From contig JASAOO010003565.1 of the NCBI GenBank assembly GCA_030849075.1, forward strand, positions 186,001 through 250,000: 64,000 nucleotides of DNA, in the 5' to 3' direction. The DNA is from Zelonia costaricensis. Its lineage: Eukaryota; Euglenozoa; Kinetoplastea; Trypanosomatida; Trypanosomatidae. The notes below the pieces were generated by a model that had not been told where the DNA came from, did no database searches, and saw only the letters and a program-made list of their open reading frames with translations. Below are positions 12,301-19,282 of this stretch, piece by piece (positions within the stretch are counted from its first letter, which is position 1; the number at the start of each line of letters is the position of its first letter). The position numbers and the translations under genes are program-made.

Positions 12301-15300
12301 AGCGCCTTCCACGATTGCGCGAGGCGGTGCATGAGGAGGCCGTAGATGTTCAGCCCAGCCTCGCGGCTCACCTCAAACAGGCCGCGCTGCAGCGTGCGCA
12401 AGGGCAGAAGTTCCCCGGCGTGCAGGTCGCCGTCGCCGCGGCGCAGCCCGCTGAGGGTGCGGAACGCCGTCACGAGAGCACGCAGCACCGCCCGCAACAC
12501 GAGGTGCCGCTCCTCTGCGTTGTCGTCCTCCGAAACGACACTTTCGAGCAGGTCGGCCTCGCTGCCCGTTGATGCCAGGCCGTTTACGCAGTCGCACAGC
12601 ACGCGCCACACGCCCTCGCAGAGCCGCCTGCAGTGCCGCGGCACCGCCTGCACAGCCGCCGCTGCCGCCCCGTCGCTGCCCGCAGCCAGCCCCGACGACG
12701 AGAGCGACGGCGACACCTCACGCAGATCCGCAGCGGCAGCGGTGCCGGTGTCTGCGGACGCGGACACGCCGGCTAGTGGCTGGCAGAGCAACGTTTGGAG
12801 CAGCTGCTGCCCCTCCGCACGCAGCAGGGGGTGCCAGAGCAGCGGGAGCACGAGCGACTTGGTGCAGTTCAGCGCCAGGTAGACCCGAACGTTGGGGTCC
12901 GCAGCGAGGCACTGTGTCGCCTGCATCGCCCAGGCGTAGGAGACGGCCGTACCGACGGCGGCGGCGGCGGCAGTGGCGGACGCACCGGCAGCCCCGTGCG
13001 ACCGCGTCGACGCCGCGCCGGCGGAGGCCAGAGCCGCGCGCAGGAGAAACTCAACGCCGCCGGCGCGGAGGAGCGCGGCGCTGACGGACGCCGACGCCGC
13101 CGGCACCACCGCCACTTCCCCCGCCACCTTCTGCGGCGCCGCGTCACCAGCCACTGGCACGAGGACGCCGGGGCGCGGGGCCCCCATGGCGGTGGCGAGA
13201 AGAGCTGTCAGGCAGTCGCACCACCGGCGACGCCGCCGCTGCGCGGCGAGAGGGCGAGTCTGCCACAGCGCCATCGTCAAGGGCACCGCCGCGGCAGCGG
13301 CCCGCAGCACCTCCACAAGGGCGCCGACCGTCTCCTGTGCCAGCTGCTGTTCGCGCGGCGAGGACTGGACCGGGTCGTTGCTCGCACTGGCCTCGCTCTC
13401 GCTGCGGGCCCCAGGAGGGGGAGGCGCGCCGCCGCTTGACGTCGCTGAGCCCCCGAGGCCCTCGACGTCGCCGCAGTCCCCGCGCTGCTCGTGAGCCGCC
13501 GCTGCGACGTGGGAGGTGCAGCCGCAGGTTCCCCAGCCGCCGCCGCCGCCGCTGCTCCTCGGGTGGATCTGGAGGCAGTGGGCGAGCAGGAACAGCACCG
13601 CGTGGGAGCGCTCGCACATCGTCGGGGCGCGGTCCGCCGCCTCCCCGCCACTGCCCCGCTCCTGTGACGACGCCGCAGCGTCCTCCGGTCCGCTGGTCAA
13701 CTCAACCGTCGCGAACGCCGGGGCAAAGTGGTGGTCGTGCAAGAGGATGCGGAGCAGCCCGTGGCGCACGAGGAAGGAGAGCGGGTCGCAGTCCTGGCCT
13801 GTGCCGCCGCCCGTGCAGTCGTGGCTTGCGTAGGCGAAGAAGACCGGCGCGGCGCCGAGCTCGGGGCCCATCCACGGGCTCCGCGGCAGCGACGGCATCG
13901 GCGGCGATGGCGGCGGCTGCGCCGCGAGTCCGGGTGTGTTGGCCGCCGTCGTCGGTCCAGGCGAGAGGCGCAGCAGCGAGGGGGCGTTGCCGTGCTGCGG
14001 TGAGAGCGGCGCCGGGGCCGTCGACGGCGGCGGAGGCGGGGGCGGCAGCAGCGGCGGGAAGGCCTGCACGCCACGCCGCCGCTCAGCCGCATCAAGGCAC
14101 CAAAAGGCGTGCTTGAGGAGCAGCTTGTACAGACACGAAGTGAAGGGAAACGACAGTCCGGCCAGCCCGTCGTCGCCGCCGCCGCCGCCGCCCCCGCCCC
14201 TGCCGAGCGCGCTGCTCCCCGCCGCTAGGGAGTCCACCCCCACCGTCGTCTGGTCCAGCGACGGCGGTAGCGCCGTGGACAGCTCCGTCGTGGCCGCGGC
14301 CGCGGCGGCGGCGAGCTCGGCCGACGCGTCGTACGCCGTCACGAACGTCTTCACCAGCGTCAGCTCAAGCTGGTCCAGCGTGTCCAGGGCGCGCCCTTCC
14401 CGCCTCCACACACCACTCGACGCGGTGCTCGTGCTGCCCAGCGAAACGTTCCGCGGCAGCGCTGACGTCGACGCGCACGGGTACACGCGCAGGAGTCGGC
14501 TGGCGGCGAGGAGGCCGAGGTAGGCGTGCAGGAACTCGTCCACGAACGGGTCGCACGAGAGGACGTCGAAGCTGAATTGCGACACACACGACGTGAGGGC
14601 GTGGCTCAGCGCGACGGACGCGGCCTTCACGGCGGGCTGCGGGTGCGGCGCGGCACCGCCTGCCTCTCCCGTACCTGCAGCAGCGTCAAGCGTCGGCCCG
14701 CTGCCCGCCGCGACCGCCTCCACCGCCCCAACCCAGCTCAGCCACGCATCCGCGCACCTCCACTTGCCGGGGACGAGCGGCGCGGCCGCCGTCGCGGACA
14801 CGGGCCGCCGCTGCGTGGGCTCGGTGAACCGCGTGCCGATCACCTGCAGCGCAGTCACCAGGGCGTCGAAGAAGAAGGAGTGGTCCATCGTGTCCAACAC
14901 ACTCGTCGCGTTCTGCTCGAGAAGCGCCGTGACAAGGACGAGCCCGCCGGAGAGCTGCCCAAGCAGGCGCAGCTGCCGCGTCGGCCGCTGGAGCCGGGAC
15001 AAGGCAGCGGCTGCGACACTGCTGCGCCGGTTGCGCGTTGGCGACGGCGGCGGAGACGGGTAGCTAAAGCCGGTCACTGGATCCACCATCTCGTGCACAC
15101 TGCGCCGGCGTGCGCTGCCGAGGGGCGTCGCCGGCGTTGCAGCCCCTTCCCCTGACACGAGCGTCCCTGCCTGCTCTGCCTCCTCATCGTCGCGGTCGCC
15201 GGCTATGAAACGGGCGAGGAGGATGCTGAGAGTGCTCAGCAGCGAGCTGGCCACCTTGCGCACCAGGTCCGGCGGTGACGGCGACGCGGTGCTCGCCGCG

Positions 15301-16973
15301 AACATGTGCCGCAGCAGACGCGACGAGAGCACGACCAGAAGGCCGAGGTCGGCGTCCTCCTGCACGGCAGTCCCGTCCACGAGTGTCGACGGGGCACCAG
15401 CGCTCGGCGACGCGTAGGCGACGACAACCCCCTTGGACGCAGAGAGGAGAAGGCCCGCGAGCGAGCTGGCCACGTCGCGCGGCGACGACGACACGCCGGC
15501 GGCCTGCGCGCCCCCGCTGGCGGATCGGCTGCCGCTGCCGCCGACAACCTGGTCACCCCCCGCTGCGTGCGGGTCGTGAGCGAGGGACAGCATCTCCAGC
15601 GGAACTGCCGTGCACGCGTCGTGCGCGTGGCACACGAGTGCGACGTTGCTGAGGCCCGTGCACCGTCGCGACTCCTTTTCGGCGACTGTCTCGTGGTCCG
15701 GCGCCGCGGCGGCGGCGATGGCGGCGGCCACCGCGGGGTGGGCAGCCGAGGAGGCGGAGAGGTACAGCTCTGTCGCGGCCAGGGACGGAGCCTCAATGCC
15801 GTTGACGAGATGCATCCAGTAAAGCAGGAGCGAGAGCAACCGGCACGCCTGCACCTCGACGGCGTCGGTGTCAACCGCGGGCCCGGTCACCGCATCACTT
15901 GCGTCGTCCCGCCGGGTGCTCGAGGCCACCTCTGTCTCGAACTGCTGCTGCTCCCCAGCCCGCCCCGTGACTGCAGTCGCAGCCGCAGGCTCCGTCTCGG
16001 TCGGCATCGCGAACTCCTCGCTGCCGCACAAGCGCGTGAGGCGGCGCAGGCACTGCAACGTCCCTCCCACGCAGGCCGTCGTGGAGTCGCTGAGCAGGCC
16101 GAGGTGGAGGCGCACGCGTGCCGCCTGCACCTCCGTGGCGCAGGTCAGAGCCGCGAGGATGTGGCAGAGCTGCTGCAGCGCGCAGGCCAGCTGCGGCGAG
16201 GCGACTGTGGCGCCGTCGCGGACGAGTGTGGACAATGACGTGAGACAGGCGTGCCAGTGGTTGAGCTGCTCCGCGATTAAGAGAAAGGGCAGAGCGGCGC
16301 CCGCGGCGTCGTCCCGCGTGAGGGTGCGCGGCGGTCTCTCGCCGCGCGGAGAAGAGTGCTGCGACGCCGCAAGCGGCGCGACGCGGGCGGCGGAGCTGAC
16401 GAGCTCGCCAGCGGACAAGTCGACTGACGTCGAGGTCGGGTGCGGCGGGGCCGTGAGGACGCGGCGTGTCATGAGCGCCGTCGTGCACGAGACGACCGGG
16501 GCCAGGGCGTGGTACATGGCCTGCTCGAGTCCCGTGTGGGCAAACGAACCGGCGTCCCGATCCACTGCGCGGGGGCCACGCAGTGGGGAAGCAAAAGGAA
16601 ACGTGGGCGGTGGCGCCGCCGCCGCCTCCGCCCCGCTGGTGATGGCCGCCGCTGCAGAAAACGCGGAGCGGCATGCCTGCTCCGTCGTCGCAATTCTCCC
16701 TGCAGCGGGCATGTGCGGGGCCAAGAGTTGGCCGAGTGAGGTGCCCGTCATGAAAGCCGTGTACGCCCGCCGGCGCTCCTGCAGCGCGCACCGCGCCCGC
16801 TCGTCCTCGCGCTGCTGCGCACGCCGAGCCTCGTCGGCTGCTGTGGCCGCGACGGCGGCGGCGGCAGCGGCGCTGCCACTGCTGCTGATGGTGCCGCCGC
16901 CGCCGCGCGTGGCCTGCCCCACTGGGCCGCTGCGGCTGCCGCCCTTGATGACATCGACCAGGTAGTGGTACAT
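3375..16973 (-). CDS. giant BEACH-domain protein with PH-BEACH and WD40 repeats
   Basis: The product has 4532 residues, longer than human LYST, ALFY or neurobeachin. Order of parts: a long Ala/Ser/Pro-rich probable alpha-solenoid (1-1880) broken by Gly and Pro runs; a concanavalin-A-like beta domain (about 1900-2100, with LFVNGVEAAVV) as in other BEACH proteins; a second helical region (2300-3100); a PH-like domain (about 3618-3710); a BEACH domain (about 3775-4045) with WRNRQLSNFDYLLVLN, YPVFPWVLADF, YFLIRLPPF, DLHLPPWAG and FGYKQRGKDA; and a C-terminal WD40 propeller (about 4250-4532). BEACH proteins act as scaffolds in vesicle and lysosome traffic or autophagy. Which subfamily this is cannot be settled by eye. 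The start is supported by a splice acceptor 27 bases upstream. The frame is uninterrupted over 13.6 kb. Confidence 0.93.
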   Translation of the reverse strand: MYHYLVDVIKGGSRSGPVGQATRGGGGTISSSGSAAAAAAVAATAADEARRAQQREDERARCALQERRRAYTAFMTGTSLGQLLAPHMPAAGRIATTEQACRSAFSAAAAITSGAEAAAAPPPTFPFASPLRGPRAVDRDAGSFAHTGLEQAMYHALAPVVSCTTALMTRRVLTAPPHPTSTSVDLSAGELVSSAARVAPLAASQHSSPRGERPPRTLTRDDAAGAALPFLLIAEQLNHWHACLTSLSTLVRDGATVASPQLACALQQLCHILAALTCATEVQAARVRLHLGLLSDSTTACVGGTLQCLRRLTRLCGSEEFAMPTETEPAAATAVTGRAGEQQQFETEVASSTRRDDASDAVTGPAVDTDAVEVQACRLLSLLLYWMHLVNGIEAPSLAATELYLSASSAAHPAVAAAIAAAAAPDHETVAEKESRRCTGLSNVALVCHAHDACTAVPLEMLSLAHDPHAAGGDQVVGGSGSRSASGGAQAAGVSSSPRDVASSLAGLLLSASKGVVVAYASPSAGAPSTLVDGTAVQEDADLGLLVVLSSRLLRHMFAASTASPSPPDLVRKVASSLLSTLSILLARFIAGDRDDEEAEQAGTLVSGEGAATPATPLGSARRRSVHEMVDPVTGFSYPSPPPSPTRNRRSSVAAAALSRLQRPTRQLRLLGQLSGGLVLVTALLEQNATSVLDTMDHSFFFDALVTALQVIGTRFTEPTQRRPVSATAAAPLVPGKWRCADAWLSWVGAVEAVAAGSGPTLDAAAGTGEAGGAAPHPQPAVKAASVALSHALTSCVSQFSFDVLSCDPFVDEFLHAYLGLLAASRLLRVYPCASTSALPRNVSLGSTSTASSGVWRREGRALDTLDQLELTLVKTFVTAYDASAELAAAAAAATTELSTALPPSLDQTTVGVDSLAAGSSALGRGGGGGGGGDDGLAGLSFPFTSCLYKLLLKHAFWCLDAAERRRGVQAFPPLLPPPPPPPSTAPAPLSPQHGNAPSLLRLSPGPTTAANTPGLAAQPPPSPPMPSLPRSPWMGPELGAAPVFFAYASHDCTGGGTGQDCDPLSFLVRHGLLRILLHDHHFAPAFATVELTSGPEDAAASSQERGSGGEAADRAPTMCERSHAVLFLLAHCLQIHPRSSGGGGGWGTCGCTSHVAAAAHEQRGDCGDVEGLGGSATSSGGAPPPPGARSESEASASNDPVQSSPREQQLAQETVGALVEVLRAAAAAVPLTMALWQTRPLAAQRRRRRWCDCLTALLATAMGAPRPGVLVPVAGDAAPQKVAGEVAVVPAASASVSAALLRAGGVEFLLRAALASAGAASTRSHGAAGASATAAAAAVGTAVSYAWAMQATQCLAADPNVRVYLALNCTKSLVLPLLWHPLLRAEGQQLLQTLLCQPLAGVSASADTGTAAAADLREVSPSLSSSGLAAGSDGAAAAAVQAVPRHCRRLCEGVWRVLCDCVNGLASTGSEADLLESVVSEDDNAEERHLVLRAVLRALVTAFRTLSGLRRGDGDLHAGELLPLRTLQRGLFEVSREAGLNIYGLLMHRLAQSWKALDGDGSGGDNDDADDDDETVSGARIAAWAGGMARTPAESTMSFLCPASGSHSAVDMLTAAPTEASAAVPASLLAPSRSAREVVRLIVTVLVGMTQANPTQRELLYRHTVDEETLLDCIANAWGASGGDSFDSSETSRFVGPANSRNGGDVCGLVQVCSYLVYEAVDAVDAFFAEASDGAGGNSCTRPWQWSLQNPLLLAALLRRFVRLPALTARLQAALGKLLTSLTRTVEGCYASLYLAASSAVHDVLEQLLPVLALVPEPTSGPRGATATAAPSQPLQLDVVLVRLLVSLTRCHVDVRQLKQLLVLVIHTKQQRDRRALVPLILQVLSEAAQAPPGAPLHHVVRRDPRHFVAFQRGRGPAGFRAALPDFPLEGYSVALNLRWEGELARPATAADAADAAAAAPASSWHTAAAAGDDGDVSSCLVSLRTADRSTLLALMVERRTGRLFVQYRNLQQQEMRANLAAVLPSREWTHLCVLHRPAASLTAAAGGQLVLFVNGVEAAVVPQLVYPLMSRGYLFVGCLGHEVDRMSVAHAFYGQVSTTHFFPFVVTDRDREALLTAARLADASTWMSSSSTTPTAAASASMQRPGAAGATANAAASAQGRRPAAALPSAAESAAAGAVGAEQWLAARAIVCVDTRLSDRGHLYNLSAVLRGRGGRDSRLFTLEGSVACSTQRVMDSMGLLGALRSVVMPLCTLLVNPSLPISSRVLVAAPPHGSSVHRDPRLPAASSPSIFDASAHVSAATRMAQDAVNATVLRVLELVPALASVEAIRNEMVEAGLFVFLGQVLQQLGPSLQVVVPAAFVQLLEAVAPFPRLFEDALTNLFLSADVIRAAPRAVQLTWVNVQRSFLRAHPDALPCLRSLGTSMFVAAELLRVTAEEAVAEEGPEAELASATPTAPPRTLVPATATSPFLSPFASLTMSPATGAAAQQPPQPLVLSAPLPLLPPSQATPSCSLLDLEHQWMTYLEALTVAPVTLGDAEALQYFVENLHWTCRTAAVQLRLLRRVRRLLVASRTPYLVQLLGRKNYVVSLIPYLSCAASEAVRLEALLQLLFMVLRSRRTQELMNPLLLASRDTVVHVAEEVSLSWLKDELQEFPVTLPVYMAFRCALVEQFDMPEVPLQYVPLGETHALRFAAVLLPLLMLLKRSRDTTLRGYALTDLAVLLKSDTQAWRRVTVVRGWYVAVVGLFATTGTSLSSPTSPSSPAALVSEVPSTPSLPPQPPMSSGAGELCASGLAFTTTSMIVAHTLFQVLLHETYGAAELELVVAYLRGQRLHRLLHQVLCGIADRYRGRLVVGSRGGGSGGDGGVGRPALSPTASPVFLGLGSAVAVVNLCHFLRLTELVLFYTGQQLRRDPAAAAQAPHPPFTPASFSPSGGDGFAPQRTGYTEWEGLMLVRVGDAGEEGDVYLAGEDADPHGDVRRAVLRDPDGRWLHLPLAVKCAELLCTHSALLHLGSNGNSTGLVAGAVAGASGSGGSGGPGDALLSVVLAASGSTGLGGPIAGAASSGGGHGGGSGSRGIPLVLRGGMLRLFGRLFGVVCQMTLRDEAAQGSIVDLADAFLSRVDRGQRGAGFLVLKRTVSAEDAREHSPIATAMAVVRGLHNLLLRRLHASEFGPAANYPSANAALVDRLKSIVAAFRSSFEQLPAFAASAATLHASNGAPLVRRRSSLQFAATWLTRGASTRGSGTGSGDTRHPPSPSASRPGSTYLQDLTGEVFTAGVPTLQWLCDPHANPRRTVEAFAEVASRVDYNAFIERCLLAVEREELTDKALAADLWPQPRVAVRRLQELFAENSVSRRLVQDKIRTLMAARGLSREKRGGGAEGDGDGEAGQGRAPNEDSTASSFTSLFLPSAARRATAAARASVWARFAVALRGTVWSVDAAYQQRTNVKYVRLSSQEQQPLVRRKLVYDREGTNFSGRAMTLYSAPTSPMSNETASARAARAGAGTGFLGDSMDGTNKTASSGSTQQVSRLRLRGGEAQFLSAMDEEDAGLEDDMISFGALDEDGSNAGAGAAATASVGERSLQSDEAVTGVLPRSASALPGDDLPAAPSILSVPCEMPYMMHCWSGSFTVRGSEAIVLFDEVNKAYNQVVAEDARAFVLRPRPFSFHLSHITQIAPGRRFRMRRTALEIWTRDRDSCFLNFADTATMNAALQAVRSGSVRSSYMLMASSFLSDAPGTGATAGALPALLRDGAVGGASRPSAYVLQENPRREPLRLRAMALWRNRQLSNFDYLLVLNLLAGRTVNDLTQYPVFPWVLADFTSETLDLANPATFRDLSLPMGACGTEDRREMVRQRYVDMRDLGDVPSHYFTHYSSPAIALYFLIRLPPFTTLSLLLQGGHFDHADRMFHSVQASFRAVMTSTQDVRELVPELYYLPELCMNANRVDFGRRQDRTSMDDLHLPPWAGNDPFTFVYRMREALESAHVSAHLHEWIDLIFGYKQRGKDAVEALNVFNWHSYEELDRNRETSAADRQLLVDSLDNIGQTPIQLFRRPHQPRPPLEWADPLQLPTHVKVLTPRWGCARVARATVLATDRVLVVSGSGAAASQRMHLNLLRRPTTSAQLPGTGGSTAAGAAGVMLPPSVTAATPPSGTATEPALFAGAATQRRARSPAGRLESAISSLSLTAMAPGVGHSTSAPPTAPLSPVMMGRAVAPPVGDSGSFDVGEEYERRIAPIPAGVIPNNSLYADGSCTEASTALLCYESEVFLVLGGLFDNSVVIRALSGAAGDVRLRAHRGRVLFVARSEDSRYIVTGAEDTTFAVWSCQLQRARQQLEVELLFIVYGHQDMPTAVDVSSTLDVVATASLDGTMMLHSLSTGSLDRVIRHPRGAPIHRILLQSTCYLPNIVFMSHQDGRVYQYSLNGAALRTFTPPGRVTAWASTSDQCLLVACHSFATGHGTPLSATPSRGSVTGESPSCILYLHAFFMDVRKTVLLRPEHVVSSVSAHPSHPQVALAGTESGRLLLLRSVAAL

Positions 16974-19282
16974 GCGTCGGCTGGCAAGGCTGAGTCAGCG
17001 CTGCGGGGGGAGTGGGGAAGCAAGGACGGGAAGGGGGAGGCTGCTCACCTCTGTCAACGAGGGGTGGGGGGACGAAACAAAAACAGGAGCTGAGGATACA
17101 CGTATGCTCGACTCAACAAGGGCGACAGAGGAGCACACACTTACACGGTGCAGGCGAGGAGCGGTGCACTGGCGGCAGTACACTGAGGAACAGGGAGTGA
17201 GCGAGAGGTAGCAACAACGCATGTATGAAGACGAGCGTGTCGAGTGACGTGGACAAAGAGAATGTGAGGAGAGGTCGAACCCGTTCTTTTTTTTCTTTTG
17301 CTCGAAGCCGTGTGTAAATGTAGGAGCAGCACGCGGTGCTGTTTGCACAGAACCTCGCTGGATGCTTTAGATGGAAGAGCGTAGGACGTCCCGCCACACA
17401 GTGTCCGACACTCACGTCGCGCTCCTCGACGCTGTATTCTATGATGTCGCCGTTACTGCACACGCTCGCACTCGTCGTGCTTTGCGCGCGAAAAAATTAG
17501 GGGAGAGGAAGGGAGACGCACAGCAGGGATTGTCGCAGCCCATGGGAAACAACGGACGCGGCAACGACGAAGCGCCTCGCCTCAACGCGGCGGTGACGTG
17601 AAGCGGGCCGCAGGAGGTCGGCGACGGGTAGCGGAGGTAAGGGGGAGAGTGGGCAACGGGAAGCAGAAATGGGATAAGAGAGGGAATGCGTTGCCTCTGA
17701 TGCAGTGTCAACTCGCAGTTTAAAGAAAAAAAACCCAAAGGAGCAGATGAGACGAAGCGAGACACAAGGACAGAAGTCAGCAAGCAGGACACCCAACACG
17801 TAGAGAGCGATACAGTACACGAGAGAGAGGGCCGGTGAGGCGGGCCGTGTGTATCGACAAAAGAAAGAACTAGCAGAATCCACAAAGACTGGGGAATCAC
17901 AAGAGATCGAGAGAGGGAGGGGGGGGCCGGGCCGGGGTACAAATGGGGGAGGGGAGCGAGTAGCCAACTCGAAACTCCCGCAGTAGGCTTCACGTGGGGT
18001 GAGGCCGACCTTTTTCTGGGCGGTGGGGTCGCTGTGCGTGCGTGTGTGTAGGACGAGGAGGAGGGGGAAGGGCGGGTTCAGAGTACGCCCGTTGGCGAGC
18101 CGCTGTGCCTTTTTGGGGGTTTCTTGTTGTGTTCTTTCCTTTACCGCCGTGTCGGAAATCCGTGGCCGCAGTCACCCGCACAAAAGAGGGGGAAGGGGGC
18201 AAAGGTGGGGAGTCAACGGCGCGAGTTTCTTCCTTTTCGTGGAGGAGGAGTTGGAAGAGGGCGCAGCAAGAGGGAAACAGGAGTAGCGGTGGGAGTGTGG
18301 ACCGTCTCGTCAGGCTCGCACGGCGCGGCGGGGAGTGGGGAAAGGGGGGGTAAGCGGCGGCAACGCAAGCGAGTGACGGAGAGGGAGACAGCTACAGAGA
18401 GCACGGGGTGGCGAGACGGTCGAGGGGTGAACTGCCCTCGTGTGCTCGAGATTCGAGGTTCGCTCTCCGGTAGCGGCGGCGCGTGACGGCGCACCGACAA
18501 AAAAAAAAAGAACGGGAGACAAGGGCGAGCAGAGCCGGTAGGGCCCTCCCCGTACCGCCGCGTGGATGCCGCTTCTACACAGCTGCCCCTCCGTCTGCCG
18601 AGCGCCTCCGTTTTCTACCTTCTGCGAGTTGCACAGAGGCTGCGGACTGCGAAATTGAAGGAAGTGCTTGTGTGGCGTGTCGGGGCCGCTAAAGGGACCC
18701 CTGGCAATGAGAAGGTACGCTGTTTGGTGTGAGAGAGGAGGCGGAAGAGAGGGGGGGGGTTGGCAGTCCGAAATGGTCGGCGCCGACGGCCGAGAAAAAA
18801 AAAAAGCAAAGGAGGAACAGCGAGAGCCAACGGGCGAGGATGCAGTTGAGGAGATGGAAAGAGACCAGCTGGGCTTTTCGTCTCCCTGACGTCTCGGTTG
18901 TATGGCAACGCGCACCGCGCGGGCTCGCCGTACCGCTGCACAAATCGCGTGTGGCGGTGGCCGGTGCTCAAGTAAGCCGTCGCGCGGGTGTGAGAGTGTC
19001 TTCGGTCGGTGAGGTAGAGGGCCGTGGACGACTCCGCGACATCCACTTCAGCTGGTCTGCCGGGTGTTTCTTTTGTTCTTCGTTCTTGTCGTGTCTGTTG
19101 TGTCGGGGAGGGTGAACAGCTCCGTGACGCTGAGCGAGGCGTGAGGTGGAGAGGGGCGCCGCACACAGGGACAAGGCGCACTGACGCACGCCAGACACCG
19201 ACTTCCTTCACTCTTCCCCTCCCCCCACCCCTCTCCAATCCCTCCTACCCTATCCGCTCGCTCTCCGCACGCCATCGACCAC
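16974..19282. other. 2.3-kb intergenic spacer
   Basis: No credible gene is seen. The plus strand is dominated by G/A tracts such as 17915-17935 and 18345-18355, with A runs at 18500-18510 and 18796-18807. The open frames in it encode only Pro/Ser/Leu/Arg-rich shadows. It should contain the COG3 3' UTR (towards 19282) and the BEACH 5' UTR (towards 16974). Confidence 0.6.
17001..17040 (-). promoter_or_regulatory. probable spliced-leader acceptor for the BEACH gene
   Basis: On the minus strand a nearly pure C/T tract (17040-17004) ends in CCCCCCGCAG with the G at 17001, 27 bases before the ATG at 16973. It is one of the clearest tract-plus-AG arrangements in the window and fixes the start of the BEACH protein. 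Confidence 0.65.

Noticed and set aside
17273..17282. Minus-strand GGGTTCGACC resembling a tRNA B box
   Set aside because: There is no A-box or foldable acceptor and anticodon arms at the required distance upstream. No tRNA can be drawn.
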